Positions 1 through 11,760 of a stretch of 64,000 nucleotides of DNA are shown here, piece by piece. The stretch is from Apteryx mantelli (lineage: Eukaryota; Chordata; Aves; Apterygiformes; Apterygidae), in assembly GCF_036417845.1 (NCBI RefSeq), contig NW_027118693.1, forward strand, positions 3,172,001 through 3,236,000. Reading direction: 5' to 3'. A program made the translations under genes and the position numbers. How positions within the stretch are numbered: the stretch's first letter is position 1; the number at the start of each line of letters is the position of its first letter. The notes beneath the pieces were generated by a model. That model was not told the origin of the DNA. It did not search any database and was given only the letters and a program-made list of their open reading frames with translations.

Positions 1-1167
1 AACCACAAACTGCACCCACAGCACCAGCACTGGCCTATCAGGCACTGAGCCACAAGTGACATCACAACCACAAACTGCAGCCATGTGACCAGTACGGGCC
101 TATCAGGCACTGAGCCACAAGTGACCCCACAACCACAAACTGCACCCACAGGACCAGCACTGGCCTATCAGGCACTGAGACACAAGTGACATCACAAACA
201 CAAACTCCACCCACAGCACCAGCGCTGGCCTATCAGGCACTGACCCACAAGTGACCTCACAACCACAAACCCCACCCACATCACCAGCACTGGCCTATCA
301 GGCACTCAGCCACAAGTGACATCACAAACACAAACTCCACCCACAGCACCAGCACTGGCCTATCAGGCACTCAGCCACAAGTGACATCACAAGCACAAAC
401 TGCACCCACAGCACCAGCACTGGCCTATCAGGCACTGAGCCACAAGTGACCCCACAACCACAAACTGCACCACATGGCCTGCACTGGCCTATGAGGCACT
501 CAGCCACAAGTGACATCACAACCACAAACCCCACCCACAGGACCAGCACTGGCCTATCAGACACTGAGCCACAAGTGACATCACAACCACAAACTGCAGC
601 CACAGCACCAGCACTGGCCTATCAGGCACTCAGCCACAAGTGACATCACAACCACAAACTGCACCCACACAACCAGCACTGGCCTATCAGGCACTCAGCC
701 ACAAGTGACATCACAACCACAAACTGCACCCACAGCACCAGCACTGGCCTATCAGACACTGAGCCACAAGTGACATCACAACCACAAACTGCACCACATG
801 ACCTGCACTGGCCTATCAGGCACTGAGCCACAAGTGACATCACAACCACAAACTGCACCCACAGCACCAGCACTGGTCTATCAGGCACTGAGACACAAGT
901 GACATCAAAAACACAAACTGCAGCCATGTGACCAGCACTGGCCTATCAGGCACTGAGACACAAGTGACATCACAACCACAAACTGCACCCACAGCACCAG
1001 CACTGGCCTATCAGGCACTCAGCCACAAGTGACATCACAACCACAACCTGCACCCACATCACCAGCACTGGCCTATCAGGCACTCAGCCACAAGTGACAT
1101 CACAACCACAAACTCCACCCACAGCACCAGCACTGGCCTATCAGGCACTCAACAGAAGTGACCTCAC
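1..1167 (+). repeat. 65-bp tandem satellite array, 18 units
   Basis: Eighteen head-to-tail units start about every 65 bases (1, 66, 131, 196, 261, 326, 391, 456, 520 and so on to 1,104); three units are 64 bases. Each contains AACCACAAACTGCACCCAC, then GGCCTATCAGGCACTGAG, then CACAAGTGACATCAC. Units differ by only a few substitutions, so the array looks homogenised. Short open frames through it are by-products of a period that is not a multiple of three. It continues beyond the left edge of the window. The same unit recurs in opposite orientation at the right edge and in decayed form near 49.4-50.1 kb. Confidence 0.97.
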
Positions 1168-1617
1168 AAATACAAAAAAGGAGCAATGAGGCTCCTAGTG
1201 GCCTAGCAGATACTGAGGCTGAATGACTCCACAAACACAAGCAGCAGCAATATGCAGCAAGCTGGATTGTCAGGTGCTCAGGCTCAAGTGCCCTCACAGG
1301 CAGCCATGAAGCCAGATATCTGCTCCTGGCCTCTTTGGGACTAAGGCACAATTGACCTCAACAAGCACAAACAGCAGCAATGTCCATGCTGATCGCCTGT
1401 CACATACCGATGCACAACTGACCACAAATGCACCAACAGCAGCAATGGCCCTGCTCCCCCTTTATGAGGCATGCAGACACAAGAGACCTCACCAGCATCA
1501 CCAAAGCTACATGCATGCTGTTGGCCTACCAGTTTCAGACGCACAACTCACCTCACAAGCACAAATGGCATTGACCTGCCTGCTGCTGCCCTATCTGGGA
1601 CTGAGTCACAAGGGAGC
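1168..1617 (+). repeat. Decayed edge of the 65-bp satellite
   Basis: About seven further units can be followed by the recurring CACAA-type start and the GACCTCAC or similar end at roughly 60-69 base spacing, but unit-to-unit identity falls sharply. This is the expected pattern at the edge of a satellite array, where homogenisation by unequal exchange fails. No gene is seen. Confidence 0.75.
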
Positions 1618-1784
1618 TGAAAAGTGCAAACCTTCACAGAGGAAAAGCTCACCTGGGCCACTCGCACGTCCTTCGATTACGCTGTGATCACTCCACACAG
1701 AACAGTCTTCTGCAAATGGCTTTCATCTCCTGGCAAGACTCTCTCCACATCATGCGACAGCTCCACTCTTCACCCTGGCAACAA
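1618..1784. other. Junction between satellite and CR1
   Basis: About 170 bases of unique-looking sequence between the last recognisable satellite unit and the first sequence recognisable as CR1 ORF2. No motif recognised. Confidence 0.5.
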
Positions 1785-3098
1785 ATCACCCGTTTGGAAT
1801 TAAATCTGGCGAGAGATGTCAAGGACAGCAAGAAGGGCTTCTTCAAATACATCAGTAGCAAGAGGAAGACTAGGGAAAATGTGGGCCCTTTGCTGAATGG
1901 GGTGGGTGCCCTGGTGACGAAGGATGCAGAGAAGGCAGAGTTACTGAATGCCGCCTTTGCTTCAGTCTTTACTGCTCAGGCCAGCCCTCAGGAAGCCCAG
2001 AGCCTGGAGGCAAGAGAGAAAGTCTGGAGGAAGGAAGACTTTCCCTTGTTCGAGGAAGAGTGGGCTAGAGACCATTTAAGCAAACTTGACACCCACAAAT
2101 CCATGGACCCTGATGGGATGCACTCACGAGTGCTGAGGGAGCTGGCGGACATTATTGCTAAGCCACTCTCCATCATCTTTGAAAGGTCATGGAGAACAGC
2201 AGAGGTGCCTGAAGACTGGAAGAAAGCCAATGTCACCCCAGTCTTCAAAAAGCGCAAGAAGGAGGACCCAGGCAACTGCAGGCCAGTCAGCCCCACCTGC
2301 ATCCCTTGAAAGGTGATGGAGCAGCTCATCCTGGAGGCCATCTCCAAGCATGTGGAGGAAAAGAAGGTGATCAGGAGTAGTCAGCATGGCTTCACCAAAG
2401 GGAAATCCTGCCTAACCAATCTGATAGCCTTCTATGATGGAATGACTGGCTGGGTAGATGAGGGGAGAGCAGTGGATGTTGTCTCCCTTGACTTCAGCAA
2501 GGCTTTTGACACCGTCTCCCATAACATCCTCACAGGGAAGCTCAGGAAGTGTGGGCTGGATGAGTGGACAGTGAGGTGGATTGAGAACTGGCTGAATGGC
2601 AGAGCTCAGAGAGTTGTGATCAGTGGCACAGAGTCTAGTTGGAGGCCTGTAGCTAGCGGTGTCCCCCAGGGCTCAGTACTGGGTCCAGTCTTGTTCAACT
2701 TCTTCATCAATGACCTGCATGAAGGGACAGAGTGCACCCTCAGCAAGTTTGCTGATGATACAAAACTGGGAGGAGTGGCGGATACACCAGAGGGCTGTGC
2801 TGCCATTCAGAGAGACCTGGACAGGCTGGAGAGGTGGGCAGAGAGGAACCTCCTGAAGTTCAACAAAGGCAAGTGCAGGGTCCTGCACCTGGGGAGGAAT
2901 AACCCCAGTCACCAGTACAGGTTGGGGGCTGACCTGCTGGAAAGCAGCTCTGCAGAGAAGGACATGGGAGTGCTGGTGGACACCAAGTTAATCATGAGGC
3001 AGCAATGTGCCCTTGTGGCCAAGAAGGCCAATGGTATCCTGGGCTGCATCAGGAAGAGTGTTGCCAGCAGGTTGAGGGAGGTGATTCTCCCCCTCTCT
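1785..3098 (+). mobile_element. CR1 LINE, ORF2 reverse transcriptase part, 3' end missing
   Basis: Encodes the middle of the CR1 ORF2 protein: an ELNLARDVKDSKKGFFKYI start, the [13 protein letters not shown] and [14 protein letters not shown] blocks, and the FADD catalytic box of the reverse transcriptase near 2,745. The frame is open except for one TGA at about 2,307-2,309, where the family consensus has a glycine codon, so the copy is fairly young. It lacks the 5' part of ORF2 (usual for CR1 truncation). Unusually, it also lacks the ORF2 end and the 3' UTR with its terminal 8-mers: the sequence changes at about 3,098 into the left arm of the inverted repeat. The loss is therefore due to a rearrangement and not to reverse transcription. 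Confidence 0.95.
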
Positions 3099-5922
3099 TC
3101 TCAAGCTTGTAGGGTGCATTATCAAAAGGTCATATGGAGTCCCTCTGTGAAAACAGTGACTTAGCAGAAGTCTGGTAGGGTGGCCTTTGCACACATAAGA
3201 GTTGAGCTGTCTTAGTTTGTGTTAATCACTTGGCCTCCCTTTATACCTGGGACCAGGAATAGGCAGCTGTAGAAAATTATTTATCTCACTTGAGCTGATT
3301 TATAATTTAGGATGAAACTAAAGAGGAATATCATCATATTTCTGTTAGAAGGAAGCAAAAATGTTTGAAAGTTTTGTGCAGAAAGAAGACCTACTCTGTT
3401 GGATGGCAGCATGGACACAGTCTTTTGGGAAGAAAGTAATGGAATACAAATGATTTCTGGCCTACGTTCTCTCATGCAGATCTTAGAAACTTACTTTGGG
3501 CACTTACTTTCTCCTGTCACATTCATGGAGCATGTTACTGATGCCTTTACAGGAGTAGGCAACACAAGAGCTTCAGGGCCACCCTCTCGCTGGCTGGGGT
3601 GAATGCAACTTCTGTTGTCAGTACTTTCAGAAGGAACATAACATTTTAGATCTAAGAAAGGCTTTGCAGTGGACTAGAATATTTCTGTGTTCATTTAGCA
3701 AAGTCCTCAAAGTCCACCTTTTTTTTTTTTAATTTACTTATTTCATTTTCAATTCACCTATTAAAAAAAAATCCATTATTTATCCAGCTCAGGTATCAAG
3801 GAGGTGGATAGCTATTTAGGGGGCCTTTATCCACAGAAGAAAGTCTGTTATTTACTGTGCACATCCATCACAGGAAGCAGACCCTGGTCGTCAGGCCATG
3901 CTGCTCATATTGCTTAACTTTTGGGTCTCCTGGGTGTCTGCTGGCCCACGTAGTGTCCCTGCAGCCCAGAGACACAGGCATGTCGTTTTGTGTTTGCTTC
4001 CTCCATTCAAGGTACATGAAATCAAGTGAGGGCTGTTGATCACTGCTGACAAAATGCGTGCTTTGTTTTGTTTTGTAGTGTGGCAGTGAGGATATGTGCT
4101 GCATGCCTTAGGGCATAAAATACAGTTTGACATCTGCACAGAGCAGAGGAAGCAACACCCAGCACGGTCTTGTTTGTACCCCTTGCAAGGGGCAGCTCTT
4201 GCAGTGACCTGTTCCTTCAATGGAAGAAGCAAATTCCTGAATGAACTATCCCACAACTGCACCTGGACTTTTCCCTGGTGTAAATAAAGTGAACAGTCTG
4301 GAGGTCAGGCCATCAGAGCAAAGCAAGCACCTAAGATATTGGTGTAGAGGCAGCAGTGGACAAACAGTGAGGTTCTGTTATTTCTGTGCTGTAACCAGAG
4401 GTGTGGCGCTCCCACAGATAGTCAAACTGTAGCTTTCTATCCAGAAAGATCAGAGCCATTAGTGCCAGAGTGACTTTGAGGGGGATTTTTCACAATAAGA
4501 TGCCTAAGATAACTAAGTTAAAGTACTATCTGTGATTTCAAAGTCTCTTCACTGAAGATGTCTTGGTGGGATTCTTTGCCAACTTAAAGGGGATGGGAGT
4601 CATCCAACTAACTACCTTCAAACTTTCCATGCTAGGCATTTAAGACTAAACTCATCCATCTTGTGTTTCTGTACTATTGGGAGTGAGTGATTTAAATAAT
4701 AAAAATCTCTCAGATAGAATGATAATGTCATATTTTTATTTAAAATGGATAAACAAATACTGCTTTTGATTCTCATTCCATAACAAGATATTTGTCTTGC
4801 AAATCGTGAGTGAAAATGAATCCATGAAAATTACAAAATGGCAATACCATGACAAGGATTAGAGAAAAGGAATTTTTTGTTTGCTTTTGTTTGGTGAAGG
4901 GGTTGGAGAGAACTTAAGGTCTAGATCTAATCCTTGTGGCTGCAGAGGCTGCACCTCACTGATCTAAAGTCCCTCACTTGCACAAATTATAACACATTAC
5001 CCAGCATGTGGTTCAGTGCATCTGGCATTTCCTATTAAACAGATGAGCCTCCTATGCTCAGTATAGTTCCTCTGAAGTACTATGGACAACTAGCATAAGA
5101 GGAGATGATATAATCCTCTAGACTATCACAGGAGGGTGGGCAATGCACTCAGCTTAGGGCATTTAAGTTACAAATGTTTATATGTGGACCAAACTATTCC
5201 ACTGCGTGAGGCTGTTCTATTAGCTGAAGTATTGGCTCTGACAGCATTGTGTCATAAGGATTGGGCATTTATTTCATTAAGCTTGATCTGTGGACAATTG
5301 CATTGTTATTCAACAATTAAATTACTGACCAATATTCTGGATTTAGTTGCAGCTTAAAAGAGAGCTGATGTTAGGTGGGTAATTTAGACTTTATTTTGTC
5401 TATGTTCTTGTCCTTACCAGGAGGTTAATGGGGAGAAGCAAGTGCCACTTAGCAGAGAAATAAAGCCATTGTTGTTCTCCTTTTTATTTGTTCCACCTGT
5501 TTTCTGTCTCTTTCTAAAGGCAAAAAGGCTCAACAAAGCTCTGTCACCAAAATAAACAGGCAAACCAGATTGTGTGAGAAGGAGAAGCTGCATCCAAACT
5601 GGAGGAAGGTGAACCGTCTTGAGAATTTGGTGTGCCAAGGAAGGAGGAACTCCTCAGCTTGCTGCTTTCTGTCTCAGTTTCCACACTTAGAAACCACCAT
5701 CACCAGGGTATTCACCAGGGTTTGTAAAGTGCTTTCAGACCATTTGAAAGGCTTCCCTATCGAAGGTTTAGGTCTTATCATGGTTATATGTTTCAGGAGA
5801 GAAACTGGTGTGATTTCATGAAACTCCACACTGCTAAGAAAGAAAGGTGTAATTTCAGCAAATGAATCCTAATCATTTGTTCCATCCCCCCTCTGTTTTC
5901 CTTCCACATACAAAATCTCTCC

Positions 5923-6870
5923 TCAGAAGGAAAAACATTTTCTGGAGATTATCACACTTCTCTTCAAGCCCACCTTGAGAGCTTTCTTCATCTGCTCGTT
6001 CCTCAGGCTGAAAATAAAGGGGCTCATCAGAGGAGTTATCATTGTGTTGATCAGGGCCACCATTTTGTAATAGGAAGTGTGGTGACTTGAAGGCAGCACA
6101 TACTGGAAGATGCAGCTACCATAGCCCAAGATGACAAAGGTGAAGTGAGAGGAGCATGTAGAAAATGCCTTGTTCCGCGATGAAGCTGAGGGCAACCTAA
6201 GGATGGTGTTAATGATGTATAGGTAGGACATTGCTGTCATGACCAGTGAGCCGAAGATGATGATGGAAGCAGTCATGAAACTTATCAGTTCCACAGTCTG
6301 TGTTTCTGCACAGGACAACTTGATCAAAAGCATGCTGTCACAGAAGAAGTGGTCAATATGATTGTCATTGCAGAAGGGCAGCCTGACAACTAGGACAGTG
6401 GGGACAATGGTGGACAGGAAGCCTGCAGTCCATGACCCCAACAGGAGCTGAACACAAAACTGGCTGTTCATGAGCATGGGGTACCGAAGAGGGTAGCATA
6501 TGGCCACATAACGGTCGTAGGACATGACAGCCAGAAGAACAAACTCAATGTTGCCCAAGAAGAAGTAGAAGTAGCACTGAGTTAAACAAGCTGGGTAGGA
6601 GATGGCTTTGTTGCCCATCAACAGGCTTGCTACTGTTTTGGGTATGATGCATGTAGTGATGAAGATCTCCAAAGAGGAGAGGTTGCAGAGGAAAAAGTAC
6701 ATAGGTCTGTGGAGGTCTCGGTCAGAAAGAATGAGGGCAATGATCAGCAGGTTTCCAACTAAGATCACCAGGTAGGAAGCCAGGAAAGTGATTGCTACTA
6801 GGTACTCCTGATGGTGGAGGGAGGGGAAGCCCAAGAGAAGGAACTCTGTGACAGTCGTATGGTTCAACAT
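5923..6870 (-). CDS. Olfactory receptor, OR6/OR6C-like, left-arm copy (intact)
   Basis: Single-exon OR of 315 residues, a class A G-protein-coupled receptor expected in the ciliary membrane of olfactory neurons, signalling through Golf. I chose the ATG at 6,870 because MLNHTTVTEFLLLGF is the family N-terminus with an NHT glycosylation site; an upstream in-frame extension exists but does not look like OR. Visible are GN in TM1 (39-40), PMYFF (56-60), MSYDRYVAIC (116-125) at the end of TM3, the ECL2 cysteines and HFFCD, SYLYII in TM5, and KAFSTCSSH (234-242) in TM6. TM7 is odd: SPFIF stands where most ORs have NPxxY, and its twin shares this. The YGSCIF block of TM6 suggests family 6, close to OR6C, but subfamily is a guess. 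It points outward from the palindrome centre; a Py-rich tract and CAG just before the ATG could be the splice acceptor. Confidence 0.93.
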   Translation of the reverse strand: MLNHTTVTEFLLLGFPSLHHQEYLVAITFLASYLVILVGNLLIIALILSDRDLHRPMYFFLCNLSSLEIFITTCIIPKTVASLLMGNKAISYPACLTQCYFYFFLGNIEFVLLAVMSYDRYVAICYPLRYPMLMNSQFCVQLLLGSWTAGFLSTIVPTVLVVRLPFCNDNHIDHFFCDSMLLIKLSCAETQTVELISFMTASIIIFGSLVMTAMSYLYIINTILRLPSASSRNKAFSTCSSHFTFVILGYGSCIFQYVLPSSHHTSYYKMVALINTMITPLMSPFIFSLRNEQMKKALKVGLKRSVIISRKCFSF

Positions 6871-6993
6871 ATCTGCAACTGAGCTGCGGTGAGTAAGAGA
6901 AGATGGTGAGTGGAGGAAACGATTCCTTTTAAGGTTAGAGGAAGTGGAGACAGGTAGAGAAATGTAGAAGTATAATAGAAGAGATACATGGGG

Positions 6994-7738
6994 ACACTCA
7001 CAAAAAGTCTGTAAGGAAAACAGAGAAGAGAGGAGAGGCATGGAGAAACACCATATAGTAAGGAGACACCATTTCAAACAGTAACAACAAACTTAGTTTC
7101 TAGGTTAGAGTAGGAATCCACTATTAACAACATGTAAGTTTTTGCATTTGAGCTCCTTACTCAAGTGTCCTTTTATAGCCAATGGAGAAAAAAATAGACA
7201 TTTCTCAGTCATTCTTTCTCTAGTCTATCTTAAATCTGTATTTTAGGATGAGAGAAAATCCATCCTGGAGAAAGATAAAAACATCTCTTTAAAGCGACAT
7301 TAACTTTTTGTTTAGGTAAGGAATGGAGAGAAAGCAGAAAGAGGATGGTGATAAAGGAGGAGGCCACTGGGAAATAAAGGTAATAGGAGGGACAAAGCCA
7401 AAAAGAGGGAAGACAAATATTCTATGATTAAAACTGTGGTCTTTCCCTCCAAGCTTGAACTATTCCCTATAGAGCAGAAATCTTTATAACCAGATTTTTC
7501 TTCAGTTGCAGCAATCTTTCTTGCTGAGAAATGGTTTTGATAAAACATGCTGGCCATCAGAAGGAAAAATAAAAAAGTAATACAAGTAATACAAAGGAGA
7601 GAGAAAGAAAAAAAAGAAAATCCTAGGAGATAAAAAGATAAGTAGGGGATTTCATCAGTTGGGGATAAAAAAAAATAAGCGCCCTATCTTGTAAAACAAA
7701 TAAATAACAAACAGAAACCCAAAAGACTTTTTTTTTTT
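6994..7738. other. Segment present only in the left arm
   Basis: About 745 bases upstream of the left OR that have no counterpart in the right arm, where the flanking sequences are joined directly at about 11,684. One end is a poly(T) tract (about 7,727-7,740) that continues into CTGTGAACAC, which both arms share. An A/T run at the joint suggests a deletion in the right arm more than an insertion in the left. No gene or known element seen. Confidence 0.75.
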
Positions 7739-7923
7739 TTTCTGTGAACACTGGAAAAAATGAAGCTTGGTTTGATGTGGAGTCGGTCCTGAATTCATTA
7801 CCCGAGCTCTTGAAGATGTTGAATTCTCTATGCAGTCCTCTCAGGACAATCTACCCCTATGTAGACCATCTCCTTTCCATCCTGCCGCTTTTGCTCACAG
7901 AACTTGTATAAGCCCAAAAGAGA

Positions 7924-10459
7924 GAACAGCACTACTCTGTGCTGCTTAGCTGGACCTGGCCAACAAGCTAAAGCAGAAGAAGGGGCAGAGACCCAGGCAC
8001 ATAGACGCAGACTGATCAGCAAGGTCTCATTGCCTGAGAAATATCACAGGCAAAGGGGGACAATCACAGGCAGGCAGGCAGGCAGGCAGTCTAGGAACTC
8101 AACAACAACAACAACAAGAATCAAAGAAAAATGAGGTGAAATGCAGCAAAGCAGTTACTTACATTAATCTATGTGCAGGAAACACTGTCAAGGGGAAATA
8201 GAAGGCCAGCAGAATTTCTGCAGACCATCATCTCCTTCCCTCTCCTCCCACAACCTTGAGAGAACAATCTGGCATGTCTCATTTCAAGGTTCTTGCAGAG
8301 CCTCTTTGAGTCAGCTGCTAATGCCGTTTGTTCTGATGCACTGTGCTGCCAGACAGAAGTAAGCTCTGTTTTTTTTTTTCCTTTCAAGTAAAACCACCCA
8401 AAGCCCTTTGGTATTCCCTGAAGAATCACGGTCCCCTGTGCTTTCCTGAGATGCTCCTCAGCAGAGTCGGTCTGAGAGGGTGACAGGACATTAATTAAAA
8501 TGATAGCTGGTACCCAGGTGACCTAATCCCTGCAGAAATGTAGATCCATTTTGTGAGGCAGCCTAAGAGAGAGAAACAGCAAATCTTTAAAAGTGCTATC
8601 AAGAAATGTAATCTGTGAAAGCAGTTTCTGTGGAGCTACTGTCACGCTCCCTGCCTTATCTTTCTAATGTTGGACATCGAAAGGATAGATTTTAAATGTT
8701 CAAGAGGTAGACACCTTAGGTTGCCTTAGGTTAGTCAGTGGAGTTTAGGACATGATTCAACTTTTCGCAAAATGGATTTCTAAAGAAGATGAGAGGAACA
8801 GATTCCTCCTCTCTAAGGGCAGAGGGAGGCTTGAGTGACAGACTGACATGTAGGCATCTTCATTGCAGACCTCTGGGAGCTCTTCAGGGGTGAGACATTG
8901 GTTCCTAAGGGCCACCTGACTATCTTCTACCCCTCCAAAAGGAAGTGTGAACCTGAGGGTTCAGAGTTATAACTGCCAACATAATGCAGACCTCTCTTAC
9001 CATCTTAATGCATCTAGGTTAGGACTAGGCACCTCTGAATTGTTCACCTGAAGTTCAGTGAGAGCAATCTCATCCGTGGTGACACTGAGCAAGGCTTTCC
9101 CTTTCCCTGAGTACAGGCAGGCTCTTAGTCCACCTTTTCTGTGCTCAGTGTGGACAGCCCCAGCAGAGCACAAGCCTCTGTCCATAGGCTTGTTACTGAA
9201 CTCCAGTGTTCACAGGGGACTATTGGACCCTGTCTCTGTCTAAGCTGGGCTCCGGATCTCTTCTTGTTTCAACCCATTTCTTCATTTTCCAATACATCCA
9301 GGGGGTGCAGAGGAGTGGCTGGAGTAGCCCAGTGTCCCCTCAATTTCCTCACCAGTCTTTCAGGAAACATGTACCCATGTCGTTGTGTTTCCAGCTGATG
9401 TATCACCTCATGTAGGGTTGATGCACAGAGACATTTGGCCAGTCTTCCTGCCTCTTGGGATCCATTTTGACCACAGCACTTTGCTTGCAAAGGGTTTGCG
9501 TGAAGGAATTCTGAAGAATGTGTGCTATGAGTAATTGTCCTTATGAAATATATCCACCTGTCTCTAGTGAGTGTGGGTGGGCTGGGCCGTGCAGGAATGG
9601 CAGGAGAGGGGGTTGCTGCCCAAGCTGAATCTGCAGCACCTTGGGGCCTGTGACAGAGGTGAACTGATGTCCAGGCAGGACAAGGTGCCAATGAAGAAGT
9701 CCCTGAGCTGGGGCAGCCTGCAGCGACATGAGTGGAGACCTTGGTGTGATGTGCCTCCCATCTATGCAGCATGCTTGGATGTAGATGGTACAGACTTTGC
9801 CCAAATGCAGTGGTGGGATTCAGTTATTCAGGCACAGGTAGGAAACTCGAGGTGCCCTGGGACACCTCCTGAGCAAACACTCCAAAGGGGCATGGTTTTC
9901 CTCTAGGTCCCAAGCTGGATCTGCTAGAAACAGGGGGTTGTGCTGGACAGCCCAGGCATTGGACAGGGCACTGCAGGCCTAATATTATGTCACTGAATCG
10001 AGTGTCTGCACTGAAATACATCAGCTGTTTATAATGGAGGGATCTGCATGTTTCTCAGCTTCAGAGTGAGGGGACACCTAGAACTGTGAGGCTTCTACTG
10101 TTCAGATGACCAAGGAAATTCCCCACCTGGCCCCCACCTGATGCTCTAGAAGGATAGAGGTCTCATAGTTGCTCCATCAGAGCAAGCAGACACTGGAACA
10201 TGCCTTGGACCACCTCTGTCTCTTAAAATTTCACCAAGTGTTAGTGGGTCACCAGCTGACTCCCACCCTTCATCTCCGCTGATTATAATGGGAGCTTAGC
10301 CAAGGAGCTCGCATGCAGACATCTCTGTTGTGCTCACTTCAGCTTTGGCAAGGAGGATCCCACCTCCAGTGTTTTTGCAGAGCTCATGGGAGGGATCTTA
10401 GTCCCACTCCATCCCAGGGGCTTTAAACCAGCAGGAGATGCCTAGATTGACTCATCTGA
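7924..10459. other. Palindrome spacer, gene-free part
   Basis: Unique sequence between the arms. It holds a short simple repeat (8,068-8,118) and scattered short open frames without family resemblance. I see no coding sequence, RNA gene or transposon here. Confidence 0.6.
8068..8118 (+). repeat. Simple repeats (CAGG)n and (CAA)n
   Basis: About five GCAG units, then a few bases, then about six CAA units. Confidence 0.9.
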
Positions 10460-11450
10460 ATCAATACCTGCAGTGTGGGAAAATGAACTCCCGTCTTGTC
10501 CCTGCCGAGGTGTCCTGCCTAGCTAAGAGATGGGAATAGGGGCATCTGGAGTGGGACATTTCCAACTCTCCTAGATAACCATCCTCTGATGAGACAAACT
10601 GCAATACTCTAACTGGTCTCTCTCCATTGTTTAGAGAGGGATCATGGATGAGTATTTTGGTCTGCCTCAGTGAACATTTCCCAGGAGCAGGGAGCACAAG
10701 GGACAGAGAAAATCACACCTTCTGCTGGGCCTCAGCTCCTGAGCAGGGCCGGGTTCCTGGATGCAGGGAGTTCGTGGCAACAGGGCAGCACTGCCGAGAG
10801 AGAGCTGCATCCAGGAGCAGCTCCTCTGCAAAGAGCGGCAGGGATCCAGGCACTGCCTGCTCTTTCTGACATGCGATGAGACAAGACCGAGAGATGTGAA
10901 AGGCAGTCTGGAGCGGGAAGACAGAGGAGAGCTCATTTGTGGGAGAAATCTTCACAGCCCTTTGCATGGTAAGTCTCTGGCTGAAGGACAACACTCCTGA
11001 GGTTCCTGGCAGGGTCACTCTCCTGGCTTCTCCAGGGTTGAGGAGGAGGAGATCATTCAGAGCAGGGATTCCCTCCCACACCATCACCGGGACACGGCAT
11101 CCAGCTGCCTTCTCCCAGGGACGCTGCAGGGGGGTGAAGCCAGGGTGTGCACACAGGTCTGCCCAGGGCTGTAATTCAGAGCAGTGTCCCTGCGCCCCAG
11201 GGTGCTGTGTGCCCAGGGCAGTGACTCTGCCACCTGCAAGGGTCAGCACTCAGCCTGCCTGGACAACTCCCCACAGTGCTGCAGGGAGCAGCTCTGGGTA
11301 CGAGGATGGACCCCCAGCAGGGCAGGTTCATTCTCCTGCTGAGAGAGTGCTGCGTGGGTCAGGACTGCTCACAGCTCCAGCTCTTGCACAGGACTTTCAG
11401 AGGGGACTTTTCAAGAGGAAGGCAAACGCAGGGTTTTCCTGAAGGAGAAG
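10460..11450 (+). repeat. OR14-type upstream (5' exon/promoter) module without its OR14
   Basis: Colinear with 52,700-53,740, the region upstream of the intact OR14 gene. Shared landmarks include AAGAGATGGGAAT, the block around CAGGAGCAGCTC, TCTTCACAGCCC followed by GTAAGTCTCTGG (a consensus splice donor at 10,968/10,969), and a block around GGGACGCTGCA. It is followed not by an OR14 coding exon but, within 50 bases, by the right palindrome arm, whose OR starts 310 bases further on. It looks like a duplicated 5' exon plus promoter. Whether it still drives transcription cannot be seen. Confidence 0.8.
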
Positions 11451-11760
11451 CCAGTTTCCTGAGATGGTGCTTTTAGTTTCCTACCACCTCTTTCTCTCTT
11501 TTGGGCTTATACAAGTTTTGTGAGCAAAAGCGGCAGGATGGAAAGGAAATGGTCTACATAGGGGTAGACTGTCCTGAGAGGACTGCATAGAGAATTCAAC
11601 ATCTTCAAGAGCTCGGGTAATGAATTCAGGACCGACTCCACATCAAACCAAGCTTCATTTTTTCCAGTGTTCACAGAAAAACCACATGCATCTCTTTCAT
11701 TACACTACATTTCTCTACCTGTCTCCATTCCCTCTCACTCACTGCAGCTCAGTTGCAGAT

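Larger units (their letters stand above)
3099..7923 (+). repeat. Left arm of large inverted repeat (palindrome)
   Basis: This stretch matches, in reverse complement, 11,498-15,977. Matching landmarks are the segment at 3,116-3,240 with 15,845-15,965, the 3' flank of the OR at 3,600-5,920 with 12,720-15,060, the OR coding exon itself, and the segment 7,739-7,923 with 11,498-11,684. By eye, identity runs from nearly perfect in parts of the flank to about 90-93% elsewhere. Apart from the OR, the arm has no gene that I can support; the short open frames near 3,281-3,602 are identical or nearly so in both arms but resemble nothing known. The outer end lies inside a CR1; the inner end is at about 7,923, after which the spacer differs completely. 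Confidence 0.95.

Noticed and set aside
322-927. Two 93-codon repetitive cysteine-rich frames on the minus strand
   Set aside because: They are translations of the 65-bp satellite; the frame persists only because units are similar and stop-free in one phase for a while.
3399-3602. 67-codon frame conserved exactly in both palindrome arms
   Set aside because: Conservation is explained by the recent inverted duplication; no homology recognised and no codon-specific pattern can be judged from identical copies.
9269-9772. 167-codon minus-strand frame in the palindrome spacer
   Set aside because: No family resemblance, and it overlaps frames of similar length on the other strand.
10713-11442. Overlapping 167-178-codon frames on both strands
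   Set aside because: The region is the non-coding OR14 upstream module, and its partner at 52.7-53.7 kb does not preserve these frames.
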